Shown in pieces: positions 39,676-59,765 of a stretch of 64,000 nucleotides of DNA. The DNA is taken from NCBI GenBank assembly GCA_039621445.1, contig CP154955.1, forward strand, positions 56,390,619-56,454,618. The letters run 5' to 3'. A program made the position numbers and the translations under genes. The DNA is from Euglena gracilis. Lineage: Eukaryota > Euglenida > Euglenophyceae > Euglenales. Position 1 is the first letter of the stretch; every line of letters starts with the position of its first letter. The notes under the pieces were generated by a model that saw nothing but the letters and a program-made list of their open reading frames with translations, was not told the origin of the DNA and did not search any database.

Positions 39676-42600
39676 CAAGGGCCGGCCCCCCTCCGATCCC
39701 CTCTCATCCCAACCCGTGGGATCCCCTGCGAGGCCATCGTCGCGGCGGACGGCGGCGGCAGCGGCGGCAGCAGGAGACGACGACCAGCACGGACGCGGAG
39801 GCGGCGACATCGCAGGTGTGCCACCCCCGGCCTGCCGGAGCTGGTATCTCCGGCCCTCCAGTTCGGGCCGCACCGGCTGGAGGTGGGCGTGCAACCCGTG
39901 CGAGGCCTCCCCCCTCTGCGGCGCCCCCCCCACCTCCCTCCCCATCCCCTCCCATCCCCACCCCCACCCACACCCAGAATACCCCGTACATACCAATCAA
40001 GAAGAGAGATTTCCGCAGTTCCTGCGGCTCGGGGAGCTTTCCCCGGGGACCACTCAGAATTGCCTGGTGAGGTTTCTCGCACCCCCAGGCCTCCCCCCGA
40101 GCGCCCTCCTGGGCAACCCCCTTCCCGAAGGCCCCCCAGGCCGTCCCACTCCCGGGATGACCGCGCCCTCCCCATCGCCGAGCCCTACGACAAGCATGAC
40201 CCCCAGCCGTCCCGCCACCGCCGCAACGAGGGGCAGTGGAGCTGGCAGGACCACCTTCAGTGGATGCAGCGCAGCTGGGGGCGGCAATCCTGGCGCAACA
40301 AGACCATGCGCAAGGTCCTGCAGCTCCGCTCTTCCGACCCAGCCAATGCCGCCGTGGATTGGGGCAACGTGGCCGCCCTGTGGGACGCCCCTGGCTGGAT
40401 TTACGCCCTCTTCCACTTCCCCACGGGGCGGCTCTACGTCGGGCAGACCACGCGGAAGGTCTACAAGCGGACCAAGGAGCACTGGTGGAGCCGAGGGCGC
40501 TGCGCCGACGCCCTGCACGACGCCCTGGCCAACGACCCCACCCCCTTCTCCTTCATCATGATCCCCATCGAGAGGCTCCCCTCACCCGACAGCTTCCCCC
40601 GGGCTGACCGCCGCGCCCTCGCCCGCCGGGATGCCCTTGCCCGTGAGCGCAAGTGGGTGGGCCTCCTCAACTCCATGTGGCCCCACGGCTTCAACGCCGC
40701 CTACCCCGGCTTCCCCGTCAGCCGGAAGGCGCTCCGCCGCCAGCACACCCTCCCCAGCCCCGACCCCGCCCCCACATCCCAAGGCGACCCTCCGCCCAGC
40801 CCTGACTTAGCCAAGTGGCTCCGCCGCTGCCACCAAGGGGACTCCAGCGCCCTGGCGGAGGCACGCTCCTGGGGCAAGGCGCGGTTGTGTTCCACCCTGG
40901 ACTGGCTGCAACAGCACGTCCCAGACGACGAGCGGCGCTCCGGCCACCTCTCCCTGGAGTGCAAGCTGGTGGAGCTCATCAAGGCGAAGAGGAAGGAGGC
41001 CCCCGAGCGGCAGTTCCTGAAGTTCTCCTACTCCAACAACGGCGCCCACCACCTGGAGCTGCGCAAGGTGTTGCGGGAGGAGGCCGTCTACAAGCTCCAC
41101 CCCAACCCGGACGTCGCCGCCGCCATCATGGTCTGCGACAAGTTCGCCCCGCAGTGGCAGGCGTGGCTGTGCAACTACGCCCAGGTCTCCAGCGAGCTGG
41201 ACGTGGCCGCCGCGCAGGCCGACGACCTCGAGGGCTGCCAGTGTCACACGGCCCTCCGCCGGAAGGAGCCGGCGGCCTTCCACGAGGGCCACGTGGTGAG
41301 CAACGAGTCCGAGCTGCTGCGGTGGTCGTACCTGCAAACCCTGGCGGCCAAGGGCAAGAAGTTCCGGCTGGAGGGCCCCCCCGACACCGTCCTCCACGAC
41401 CTCCGCCGGGCGCTGAACCAGTACACCGAGTGGGCGGCGCGCAGCAACCCCACCGACGCCACCTACCTCCGGAAGCTGGGCGAGTGGGCCGATGCCGTGG
41501 AGGCCCGCTGCACCACCAACTGGCGGTGCTCGGCCGTCAGAGAAGAGCTGGTGCCCGCCGGCTTCCCCGGCCTTTCACAGCAAATGCGGGAGGCCCACCA
41601 GGTCCTCGTCTTCCTCCACGACGACCGGGCCCCCCATGGCCTGATGTTCGTCTGCAAGCGGTGGTACCAGAAGCAGATGGCCACCTACCTGGCGGACTCC
41701 ACCGTGTTCGAGGACGTGACCGACACCTGGAGGGAGGTGGTTGCCCGGCTATCAGAGGTCAACCAGCGGCTGCACTTCCCCACAGGCGCCGGCGTCGTGT
41801 ATAACTACGGCATATGGAAGCCGGCGAAGAAGAAGTTCCGGTTTATCGCCGGGACGCGCAAGAACCACGACCCCGACCCCGGGTCCCCCGCCCCCGCCTC
41901 TGAGTCCGCCCCCGCCTCCGCCCCCACCGCCTCCAAGGAGCCCCCCCGGCAGCCCCTCTACGCCCTGAGCAAGGCCTTGGTGTCGCTCCTAAAGCACATC
42001 GAGGCTGCCCTCCGGGAAAAGGATGAGCGGCGGCAGCAGCAGGAGGGCATCAAGGCGTTCTGGGGAATCGACAGTGTGGAGTCCTTCGTCCGGATGGTCC
42101 GTACCCACTCCAAGGACATCCTGGCGGGGGGCTTGGAGACGGCGGACTTCACGACAATGTACACGGCCTTCACCTTCGACGCCATCATCGAGCGGACCAT
42201 GGAGTCGGCCAAGGAGGCCTGGGCCTTCGTGCGGGAGACCAAGACCCCCGCAGGAGTGGACCCCGCCACCCCACCGTCCCTCACCATCGGCGGCTGGTCG
42301 TGGGATGGCCTCGGCTACTCCTTGGATGATCTGAAGGAGCTGGTGGCTGTGGCGGTGCAGAACAACTACACCTGCAACGGCGGAAGGGTCCGGCGCCAGA
42401 TCCGGGGCATGCCCATGGGCCTCCCCCCGGCCCCGCAGCTGGCCAACCTGGCCTGCTACCCCGTGGAGCGCGACCACATGTACGCCCTCCCTCCCCAGCT
42501 CCGGTCCTCCGCCGTGTCCCGATACATCGACGACATCGTCCACCCCACCACCATGCCCCTCCCCTCGGCAGCCGAGTACGGTATGGAGTACAAGACCACG

Positions 42601-44922
42601 GGCTCTGGCGAGTCCGTGGTGTGCCTGGGCGTCCGGGTGTACATCCAATGCCATTCCAACGGGGACCGCGTGGTCCACACCACCGTCCACGACCGGGAGG
42701 AGGAGTACCCCCACCACATCGTCCGCTACCCCCTGGCCACCATCACCGCCCCCACCGAGCAGCTGGGCGGGGTCATCATGGGCCGCCTGGAGTTCGCCCG
42801 GATGGCCTGCAGCCACATGGGGGATTTCAAGCAGTCCGTGGCCAACGTCTTCCGCAACGCCATCTGGCGGGGGTACTCCCGTCGGCTGGTGCAGTCGGTG
42901 TGGAGCCGCTTCCTCTTCCAGCGCTGGCACGCCACCGACATCCGCGTCCGTGAGCTCCGCACCTGGTTTTCCAAGGTGTGGAAGTGGCTCCACTCCAGCC
43001 CCCACCACACTCCCCCAGCCCCATGGGCCACAGCCCTCCCCCTCGATGAGGCCCATGCCCCCTCCCAGGCCGATTTTCTCTCTGTCTTCGGCCACCCCAC
43101 CCCCCTCCCCGGGGGCATCGACGACCTGCTGGCCGAGATGACGCCGCCCCCTTCCCCCTCCGCCTCCCAGCCCTCCGACGGGGGCGTGATGATCATCGAC
43201 CGGGAGGCCCACGTGCGCCACGGCAAGCAGCAGCAGCAGGCCCCGAGAGGAGCGTCCCGATCCGTCCACTGGCCAGGGCTCAGAGTGGGGGACTCCCCAG
43301 AGGTGAGGTGCGCCCAATCCGTGAGCAGCAAGGGCAAGGACCCGGGGGTGATGCCGCCAAGGATCCCGCCCCCGGCGAGCCCGGGCGAGCCTCTACCAAT
43401 CAGTCAAGAGGAGGGGGACGCCCCAAACAGCCGCAGCACCAGGCCGGCCCACACCGGGGCGGGGTTTACGCCGGGCAGTGAACCGGGGGTGACGCCGCCA
43501 AGGATACCGCCCCCGGGGAACCCGGGCGGGCCTGAGGACAGCGAGGGGGACGCCCCGAGCCACGGACTGGCCCACACCGTGACGGGGTTTACGTCGGGCT
43601 GTGAACTGGGGGTGACGCCGCCAAGGATCTCAGCCCCAGGGAGCCCGGGCGGGTCCGTGATCGTGCTGCCAGAACCGGCCTCAGAACCGAGGGGGGACGC
43701 CCCATGCGACAGGCTGGCCCACACCGGAGCGGGGTTTACGCTGGGCGGTGAACCGGGGGTGACGCCGCCAAGGATCCCGCCCCCGGGGAGCCCGGGCGGG
43801 CCTGAGAGTTGCCAGCCCACGGCCATGGAGACGGAGACGGACGCCCTCGAGGGGGTTGCAGCGCAGCCAAGCACCGCCTCCCAATCCCCCAGCGCCCCAA
43901 CGGTCCCCACAGCCTCCCAAGGCCCCCCTCTCTCCAACCCGGACTCTGCCTCCCCAACCCCAGGCCTCCCCCCACCCACCCGTGAGGTCCTCCAGGAGCG
44001 GGTCGTCATCGTCGAGAGACAGGTCCCCGTTCCCGTGCGGGAGCCCGTCTTCGTGGATCGGGTCATCGAGCGGGTGGTCCCGGTCCCCGTGCAAGTCCCC
44101 GTGGAGGTACGGGTCCCCATGCCCGTCCCCGTCCCCGTGGAGGTTCGGGTACCCATCCCCATCTACCTCCCTCCCTCCGCGCCACAAGCCCCCTCCATCG
44201 TGCAGAATGTGCATCTCAACGCACTCACCATCGGCCCCTCCTCCTCCTCGTCTTCCTTGGCCCTCCTCCAAGGTCTCCCCATTCCCGCCATCGAGGCCCC
44301 CAACCGCCCCCTCCTCACCGCTCCCCCGCCGCCACCCAGCGACACCACCGACGACGACACCTCTTCCCAAGGCCCCACGAAGAAGAGGAAGTTCACTTCA
44401 TTGAGTGAGTGGCCTGCCGAGTGGCGAGCCAAGTACGAGGAGTGGAAGGCGGTGCTGAAGGATCCACGAGAAGCAGGACGAGGACAAGCCATGTACGAAT
44501 CATGGGACCCGGACCTGCAGAACCAGGTCTGGGCCTCGTGCGGCCCCCAGCGGCGGAGCATCATCCAAGAATGGCAAGAAGCCGCAGCAGCCCAGAACGT
44601 CGAGCGCCCCGCGGACCTCGAGCGCCAGACGCATGACTGGCATGAAGGTGCCAGGATCGGGGAGGCCGATCACCCCGGTCCAAGGCGCCACCCCCACGGC
44701 CCCCACCAGGGCCACCAACCCTCCGGGAGCCACGTCCCCGGAGCGAGACCGAGCCAAGTCCGGGCGGGGGTGGCAGGCAGCGTGGTGCCTGTGCCCCGCC
44801 AACCCCGTCCGCAGGGGAGCAAGCGAAGCGGGATTTGCCCCGGCCCCAAGCCCCTTGGCGACCCAACAGGGAAGCGGCCCGTGGGCGCCGCCCTGGGGAT
44901 TCTTTTTCTTCAGCTGCCATGA
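38914..44922 (+). CDS. Penelope-like polyprotein, copy 1: Trp-rich domain, coiled coil, GIY-YIG, RT, Val-Pro repeats, NLS
   Basis: 2002 codons, open from before 38914. In order: most of the EWPAEW domain (from copy 0), GARIGEADHPGP, a coiled coil (MADSISALSKELKKLQEKCQ), an Arg/Glu and Pro-rich stretch over a GA tract, then a GIY-YIG nuclease (GWIYALFHFPTGRLYVGQTT, ~495-590). The RT domain follows: CQCH and HEGHVVSN upstream, motif A DFTTMYTAF (D1078), motif B RGMPMGLPPAPQLANL (~1164) and motif C YIDD (1204-1207). After the RT come TPPRIPPP repeats, the Val-Pro repeat, TKKRKF and a second EWPAEW domain belonging to the next unit. A 2-nt difference near 44764 shifts the frame and ends the ORF. 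N-terminal GIY-YIG is the permuted order of the Chlamys/Naiad-type Penelope elements. All catalytic residues seen in this copy are intact. Confidence 0.88.
39641..39670 (+). repeat. (GA)n tract of variable length in the Penelope unit
   Basis: Between GCGGA and GGAGGCAAGGGCC the tract is 30 nt in unit 1, 22 nt in unit 2 (45181), 24 nt in unit 3 (from 50705) and 22 nt in the fragment at 58761. Lengths divisible by three keep the upstream coiled-coil frame joined to the GIY-YIG frame; 22 breaks it. Confidence 0.85.
43345..43810 (+). repeat. Protein-level tandem repeats GVTPPRIPPPGSPGG...AHTGAGFT
   Basis: Four ~45-residue units between the RT and the Val-Pro repeat in copy 1; the same units occur at about 48867-49330 in copy 2 and the last one at 26145-26210 in copy 0. 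They are Pro/Gly-rich and probably disordered spacer. Confidence 0.75.
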
Positions 44923-45414
44923 GATTTTCTAGACCCTCTCGCCCTGGGAGTGCGCAGGGCAACCCACCCCGAGGAGAAGAAAGAGACCGAAGAGACGAAG
45001 GTGTCGCATGGACACTGGTGCAGAGCCGGCGAGGGGCGGCACTGCACAAGGAGATCAAAAGGATGGCGGACAGCATCTCCGCCCTCAGCAAGGAGCTGAA
45101 GAAGCTACAAGAAAAATGCCAAGCTCAACGCCACTTTCGGGGGGAGTCGGAGCCCCCAACCACATCGAGACCATCGCGGAGAGGAGAGAGAGAGAGAGAG
45201 AGGGAGGCAAGGGCCGGCCCCCCTCCGATCCCCTCTCATCCCAACCCGTGGGATCCCCTGCGAGGCCATCGTCGCGGCGGACGGCGGCGGCAGCGGCGGC
45301 AGCAGGAGACGACGACCAGCACGGACGCGGAGGCGGCGACATCGCAGGTGTGCCACCCCCGGCCTGCCGGAGCTGGTATCTCCGGCCCTCCAGTTCGGGC
45401 CGCACCGGCTGGAG

Positions 45415-54072
<8,658 letters not shown>

Positions 54073-55151
54073 CGGCAGAATCCGCCCCCGTAGCAGCAGC
54101 AGCAACGACCGGACCTAAGGGACGACAACCCCTGGGCCCCCCTGCATCCACAGCAAAAACGCCGCGGGCGGAAGAGATCCATTGGGTTTGAACCCCCAAG
54201 CCGCCAAGCGAGCAGGCAGCCGCCACCACAGCAACGAGGAGGACACGAAGGACGGGGAGGACGAGGCCGTGGACGAGGCGACGGAGCCCAAGAACGACGC
54301 GGCCGCGGAGATCCCCGAAACCCGCGTGCCGGGCACGGAGACTGCCATCCGTGCCCGTCATGCGGGTACCAGAACGAGGCGTACCACGCCGACGGGGCCC
54401 TGGGGGGTGGGGGGGTTGCCGGCGGCGGAGGCATCCCCGGGCCCCCGGGCCCTGGCGCGGGGTCCGGGGGTGGCGTGAAAGGCGTGCGGAGCCCACGGGA
54501 GGAGCGCCGCCCCCCCCAGCACGCACGCACGCACGGGGACCGCCACACACCCACCAGCAGGCAAGGGAGGGGGGAGGGGGAAGGGGCAGCCCAGCGCGCC
54601 AGACAGACGGGCAGCCACCGGAGGACCGGAGGCCAAGGGAGGGGGGAGGCGGAAAGGGAAGGGGCAGCCCAGTGCGCCAGACAGACGGGCAGCCACCGGG
54701 GATTGGATTGGATTGGATTGGCGTCACGATCGTATTCTAAGAATACGTTGGCCGCCCCGGAAAGTGACTTTCCGGCCTCGTGACCGGGCCCTGAACCCGA
54801 ACCCTCCCCATACGACACCTGTGGTAGGCAGCTGGGACGTCTTGTGGTTGATTGCTTCCTCGTGCAGCGGTCTCCATTGCGCTACCCCCCGAGTGTTAGA
54901 TACAGCAACAGGAGGGGACGCTGTCAGGCCCACGAGAGGTGGCACCTCACATGTGCGTCGCTGGCTACTGACAATTTACCCGGATGTGGTCATTGACTTC
55001 AGGGGGGAAAAAAAACCAACGCCAGTTATGTTATTGGCTGCTGCACATCCATCTGTCTCCCTTTGGTGGCGGAGGAGCAAGCACAAGAGACAGCCAATCC
55101 TGCCACGGACTCAGCGCCTGCTAAAGACGAGCGTCAGATGGGGGGAGGGAT
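54073..55151. other. Region after family-2 element: repeats and hairpins
   Basis: No recognised protein. It contains an ~80-bp duplicated block (54586-54625 and 54661-54699, CAGACAGACGGGCAGCCACC), (GGATT)4 at 54700-54719 and two perfect hairpins at 54731-54747 (CGTATTC, loop TAA) and 54757-54775 (CCGGAAAGT, loop G). These may be the 3' untranslated end of the family-2 element. Confidence 0.45.
54731..54775. repeat. Two adjacent perfect hairpins
   Basis: Arms CGTATTC/GAATACG (3-nt loop) and CCGGAAAGT/ACTTTCCGG (1-nt loop), 9 bp apart, just after (GGATT)4. They could form an RNA 3' structure or terminator-like signal of a retroelement. No hammerhead core is seen. Confidence 0.6.
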
Positions 55152-55724
55152 TTGGTAGTCAGGGAGGGGGCACCGAGGTTCACCGTCAACAGAGAGGGTG
55201 TGAAGGTAGCCGTCGAGCCGTGGGGGAAAGGGATGCCGACGCCACGCAACGTAGTAATCCCCTGGGAGGGATTGTTACTGGTGATGAGCGGGGAGGTCAG
55301 CAAGCCGGACGTTGGTGATGGTGACACAGGCCACCTCTGGCGCCGGGCAGTCGTCCCAGTGGTCAACCGCCAGCTGCACAGTGGACCACGGTCCGCTGGA
55401 TGCATGCGGGGGGTGTGCCAGCCTCGGGAGCTGGTGGGGGGAGTGACATCTGGGAGACCTGGTAAAGCACTTACCCTCCAGAGACCCCAGCGGGAACCTG
55501 AACCCTCCGCCTCCTTTGGGGATCAGCCACTCTCAGGTGGGGAGGGAACAGTCACACCCACCATACAGCCCTTCGTGAACCACTCACTGATTGAGCCCCC
55601 GGGTGGGACCGGAGTCATCTCCTGGCGCACGGTGCGCACGCTCCAAGGCATACTCCTGCTCACCCGAGAGGGGGAGTTGTCTACACATTTGTGGGGGATC
55701 ATTTTGCCATATGGATGCTGCTGA
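55152..55724 (+). CDS. Hypothetical ORF upstream of an A-rich tail
   Basis: 190 codons with mixed composition (VNREGVKVAVEPWGKGMPTP, ISWRTVRTLQGILLLTREGE) and no recognised domain. It is followed after ~50 bp by a plus-strand A-rich tract (55773-55855), as at the 3' end of a non-LTR element, so it may be the C-terminal end of a LINE ORF. It could also be a chance frame. Confidence 0.25.
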   Translation: MVVREGAPRFTVNREGVKVAVEPWGKGMPTPRNVVIPWEGLLLVMSGEVSKPDVGDGDTGHLWRRAVVPVVNRQLHSGPRSAGCMRGVCQPRELVGGVTSGRPGKALTLQRPQREPEPSASFGDQPLSGGEGTVTPTIQPFVNHSLIEPPGGTGVISWRTVRTLQGILLLTREGELSTHLWGIILPYGCC

Positions 55725-55772
55725 GGAGAGATCCTCCTAGGGTGAGTTATCAACCACGCTCCAGACAGGGGG

Positions 55773-55855
55773 AGGAAAACAAAACCAAACAAAATAAAAC
55801 AAAATAATAAAAAATAATAATAGTAATAATGAATGATAGTGATAATAATAAACGT
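55773..55855 (+). repeat. A-rich tract (AAAACAAAACC... then TAA/AAT units)
   Basis: Runs of AAAAC, AAAAT and AAT units on the plus strand, resembling the 3' tail of a non-LTR retroelement inserted in plus orientation. Confidence 0.6.
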
Positions 55856-56249
55856 TAAATGTCAAGAAGAACTCCATTGGAGTGGTGTCTGAGCTTCTGC
55901 CTTGTAATCATGGTATACTTGGAGAATACTCACTCTCTGCTTTGAGCAGAAGTGTGCACCCGGGTGCCACGAGGTAGGTGTGCACGAACGCATAGGCCAT
56001 GACATCCGCACAGATGACCCCGAGCCGCGCTGTGGCCTCGGCTGGCATCATCCCAGGCCGTGTGGACCCGACGCCTGCCAGGGTGACCTGACAGCCTATG
56101 GAAACTGGGGGGGTCGATGTCCGGCTACAGGTGACTCTTCCCAGAGATATTGTCATGCAAGGGGGGGGTTTGTGCAGCGGCGCTGGGAGGTCAGAGCCAT
56201 AGAGGTGAGTGGGGGGAACAGAATGCTACGTGGCTGGCAGTGGAACGTT

Positions 56250-57327
56250 TTCTTTTCTTTCTTTCTTTCTTTCTTTTCTTTTTTTTTCTGATGCCTAAGC
56301 TTAATGGAGGGGATGACTGGGGTTGATCTGTGGTGCTTGGGGCGAGGATGGCCAGTGCTTCTCCCCTTCGGTCTGTGGGAAGGGTTGTCCAGCGCGAGGC
56401 ACCTCGGAGGAACTCCACAGCGAGGTCGGAGCTCCGAAAGGTAGCTGCCGCAGGTTCGCTGCCGCACTCCAGGTCACCGTTCCACCTGATCCCAAGAGTA
56501 GCTGGCACCTTGTTAGCCATGGGGTGCAGCAACACGATGGGAAGGTCCCCGCGGGGTAAACCGGCGACCACCGTGCTGGGGGATGCCCAAGTCCGTTGGG
56601 TGCACGAGGGGTAGAGCAGGTCGAGTACTGCAGCGAGCCCCATCCAGGCGGCCAGCGGGGTCCTCGCCAGGGAATAGTGTCAGGCTTCTAGGGGTAGGGG
56701 GGGTGCGGTAGCTTTGCTGGCTGCACCACACTGGTTCCCTGGTCCCTACAACTTTGGGGGGGGGTACACAGCAGAGATCGCCCCCAACTATTCTCCAGGC
56801 ACAATGCATTCGAACAACAAATGCCAGCCCCAGTTTGGGACTTGGAAATGGCACAGCGGGCAGGCAGCACGGTGAGGGTGCAGGTTTGGGGTGCAGTGAG
56901 CGGAGCGCAGTAGGATGGCCCACCGGATCATGGAGGCGCTGGTGCCGGGGTGGTTGAGGATGGCAGGCTAGCGAGTTGCATTGCTGCATGGCGAAGGCGG
57001 CGGTGCGACAAGAAGTTGGTAAGCGCTCTCCAAGGCAAGGCCGATGTCCACCACTAGGTCGCCGCCGACGAACAGGAGAGCCTCGTCCCCCAAAAACTCT
57101 GGGCATGGGAGGGACAGGGTGACCGCCTTGGTATGCGCTGCGGTAGCAAGCACATCGCACTGCGCCTGCAACCCCGGGACCAGGCCGGCAGCTCCCGTAA
57201 CATGCTGGGACGGTACATAGACCTCGATGGCGTGTGTGAGGAGGGGTGCCAGGATCCTCCGCAGAGCCGTCATACAACTGCCTGGTATTATGGGGGGTAG
57301 GGTCTTTTGGAGGCTTTCAGGGATCAT
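56250..57327 (-). pseudogene. LINE fragment: RNase H end, zinc-knuckle-like C-terminus and A-rich tail
   Basis: On the minus strand the frame 57327-56968 contains VYVPSQHVTGAAGLVPGLQA, CDVLATAAHT, which fits the last RNase H motif of LINEs (compare VPSHxGxxGN...AD). A broken continuation has CPLCHFQVPNWGWHLLFEC, the CxxC...H...C knuckle found at LINE C-termini, and then IRWNGDLECG in a further frame. An A/G-rich tail (A9 then GAAA units on this strand, 56250-56290) marks the likely 3' end. Several stops and frameshifts show decay. It could be the severed 3' end of the LINE at 59.8-62.6 kb. Confidence 0.5.
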
Positions 57328-57504
57328 TGCCGACCACTAAGGGAGTTGGCAACCGGACTCTTGAAATTAAGGAGAGAATAGCAACACGAGCGCACACCAC
57401 AAAACTATTGTATCAGAACACTCCTCTGTCTTGCAGGGGGCCACAATGCTGACTTCGGTTGATCGGCCGTCCGGGTAGGGACCCAGCATATTCTGAGTGG
57501 GGGA

Positions 57505-57854
57505 GGGGAAGAGAGGAGAGAGAGAGAGAGATGGGGTGGAGGCAGAGGCCACAGAAGAGGAGAAGAGAGCGGTGCGAGACAGAGAGAGAAGAGGAGTGCA
57601 GGAGGAGAGAGGCGAGAGGAGATGAGAGGAGTGGATGAGACCCGCCATGAGGAGAGAGGAGCAGGACGAGGAGAGCCGAGACGCAAAGAGGGGGGAGAGA
57701 GAGAGAGAGAGAGACCGAGCGCAGAGCAGAGAATCTGAGAGAGGCTGAGAGAGAGAGAGAGAGGAGCTGAGAGAGAGAGAGAGACAGAGCGAGAGTGAAG
57801 AGAGAGAGAGGGAGAGCGAGAGAGAGAGAGAGAGAGGAGAGGTGAGAGAGAGAG

Positions 57855-57886
<32 letters not shown>

Positions 57887-57892
57887 GAGGAG

Positions 57893-57986
<94 letters not shown>
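57505..57986 (+). repeat. Large degenerate (GA)n tract
   Basis: Purine-only low-complexity DNA ending in a ~94-bp pure (GA)n run (57893-57986). The long Ser-Leu ORFs on the minus strand are its translation. Confidence 0.95.
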
Positions 57987-57989
<3 letters not shown>

Positions 57990-58566
57990 CCTCCAGTGCA
58001 AGTCGGCACAGAGGAAAGAGCCACGTGTGGGTGAAGCCCGTGACCCTCCTGGTGAGTCGCGGGTCGGGCTCCCCATACCTTGCTTGGGGTCGAAGCAAGT
58101 GGCTCTATGCGGGCTGTAGCTCCGGGAAGGCTGGCCCATCTCTGGGTGAAGGAGGCGGGCTGACGGGGTGCCAGGACCCCAATCGGCGCCGGCCGTGGAC
58201 CAGAGTATCCCAGAGAGTGGTGACCACTTTCACGCCAAGGAGTGGGGCGAGTGGCCCCCGGGGTCCCCGCTCCTGGCAACCGGAGTTCCTGGGCCGTTCC
58301 TCGGGTGACGGCAGCACCCGAGGGCCATGCAACACGCGGAGCCGCTCTCCAGGTGGGTGCCCACGGGGCTTTATCTCGCCCGCCTGGATGGAGCCGTGGG
58401 TGGCCCTGAGGGTCCGCATACCCTTGGGGTCCATGACGCGCCCACCCGCGGAGCATGAGCGCCCCGTCACCAGGCGGTCTGCCCCCACCAGCCGGGCGTC
58501 GGGGGCATCGACAAGGAAGGCCCGGCTGGATCCGAAACCGCCTGGCTCCTTTACCGCTGTGTGCGG

Positions 58567-58570
<4 letters not shown>
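57987..58570. other. Unique GC-rich segment between (GA)n tracts
   Basis: About 580 bp of non-repetitive GC-rich DNA. The last 85 bp (58486-58570) duplicate 51179-51262. The minus strand reads in a protein-like way (FLVDAPDARLVGADRLVTGR, MDPKGMRTLRATHGSIQAGE) without a recognised family; the plus strand is open too. Confidence 0.4.

Positions 58571-58638
<68 letters not shown>
58571..58638 (+). repeat. (GA)n tract with GTGAGTGA interruption
   Basis: Directly abuts the Penelope scrap on its right and the 85-bp duplicated segment on its left. Confidence 0.9.
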
Positions 58639-58641
<3 letters not shown>

Positions 58642-59112
58642 ATGGCGGACAGCATCTCCGCCCTCAGCAAGGAGCTGAAGAAGCTACAAGAAAAATGCCA
58701 AGCTCAACGCCACTTTCGGGGGGAGTCGGAGCCCCCAACCACATCGAGACCATCGCGGAGAGGAGAGAGAGAGAGAGAGAGGGAGGCAAGGGCCGGCCCC
58801 CCTCCGATCCCCTCTCATCCCAACCCGTGGGATCCCCTGCGAGGCCATCGTCGCGGCGGACGGCGGCGGCAGCGGCGGCAGCAGGAGACGACGACCAGCA
58901 CGGACGCGGAGGCGGCGACATCGCAGGTGTGCCACCCCCGGCCTGCCGGAGCTGGTATCTCCGGCCCTCCAGTTCGGGCCGCACCGGCTGGAGGTGGGCG
59001 TGCAACCCGTGCGAGGCCTCCCCCCTCTGCGGCGCCCCCCCACCTCCCTCCCCATCCCCTCCCATCCCCACCCCCACCCACACCCAGAATACCCCGTCCA
59101 TACCAATCAAGA
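58639..59112 (+). mobile_element. 0.47-kb fragment of family-1 Penelope element between (GA)n tracts
   Basis: Starts at AAGGATGGCGGACAGC (coiled-coil codons) and ends at CAATCAAGAAGAGAG, the same native site where unit 3 stops. It is nearly identical to 39519-40010 in unit 1. Both ends run into (GA)n. The internal GA tract is 22 nt, as in unit 2. Confidence 0.85.
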
Positions 59113-59765
59113 AGAGAGAGAGAGAGAGAGAGACGTCTGTTAATTCATTCACTCCGGGTGAATAAGATCACCCTGGTTCTAATATGTTATGTTGCACACT
59201 GAGCTAATATTATAACTTCTGTTACTATATTTGTTACAGACATACTGTTTATTGTTGTTTTTTTTCACTTCCGTATGCCACCCACAGGTTTTGCAATCCA
59301 ACCATCAACCTCGGGTGCAATCCATCTACCGAAGTCTGGCTATCGAATAGAGTTCCACCTGGCGATAATTGGGCGCTTATATGGTGGCGTTGCCGTTCCC
59401 AGGCCAGGGTGTGTTATGGCGCTGCGGGGGGGGGGGGTGGCCAGACCTGAGGCAGTGGCATGGCTTTGATCCAGGCAGACGAGGAGCGCCCCTCGCCGCC
59501 CAAAACCTGGGTGGCTGAGAGGTTGTCCACGGCGGTGTACCTCCATGCTGTTGTTGGGTGGGGGGTCGGCTGGAGGTGGTGTGGACTAAGGAGGGGACCG
59601 CGAATTTTACCTGGTGTCAGAATGGTGGGGAAGGAAAATAAGTAAAAAGTAAGGGGGAAAAGAACAACCCTTTTGCACCAAAAAAAGGAAAAGGAAAAGG
59701 AGAAAAAAAAGGGAAACAAACCAGTATTCGATTATTTTTGTGGTCATTTTGTCAGATAGCCCTGA
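59113..59765. other. Non-coding junction region
   Basis: A short GA tail, then AT-rich DNA to ~59270 and GC-mixed DNA with a purine-rich stretch at 59675-59720. The minus strand may include decayed LINE sequence but no domain is recognised. Confidence 0.4.

Noticed and set aside
41989-43317. Minus-strand ORFs of ~440 codons opposite the RT in copies 1 and 2
   Set aside because: Shadow frames of GC-rich coding sequence, Gly/Val/His-rich, with no conserved motif, appearing identically opposite each unit.
57367-58456. Three long Ser/Leu-rich minus-strand ORFs
   Set aside because: They are translations of (GA)n/(CT)n in different frames; no unique domain apart from the repeat.
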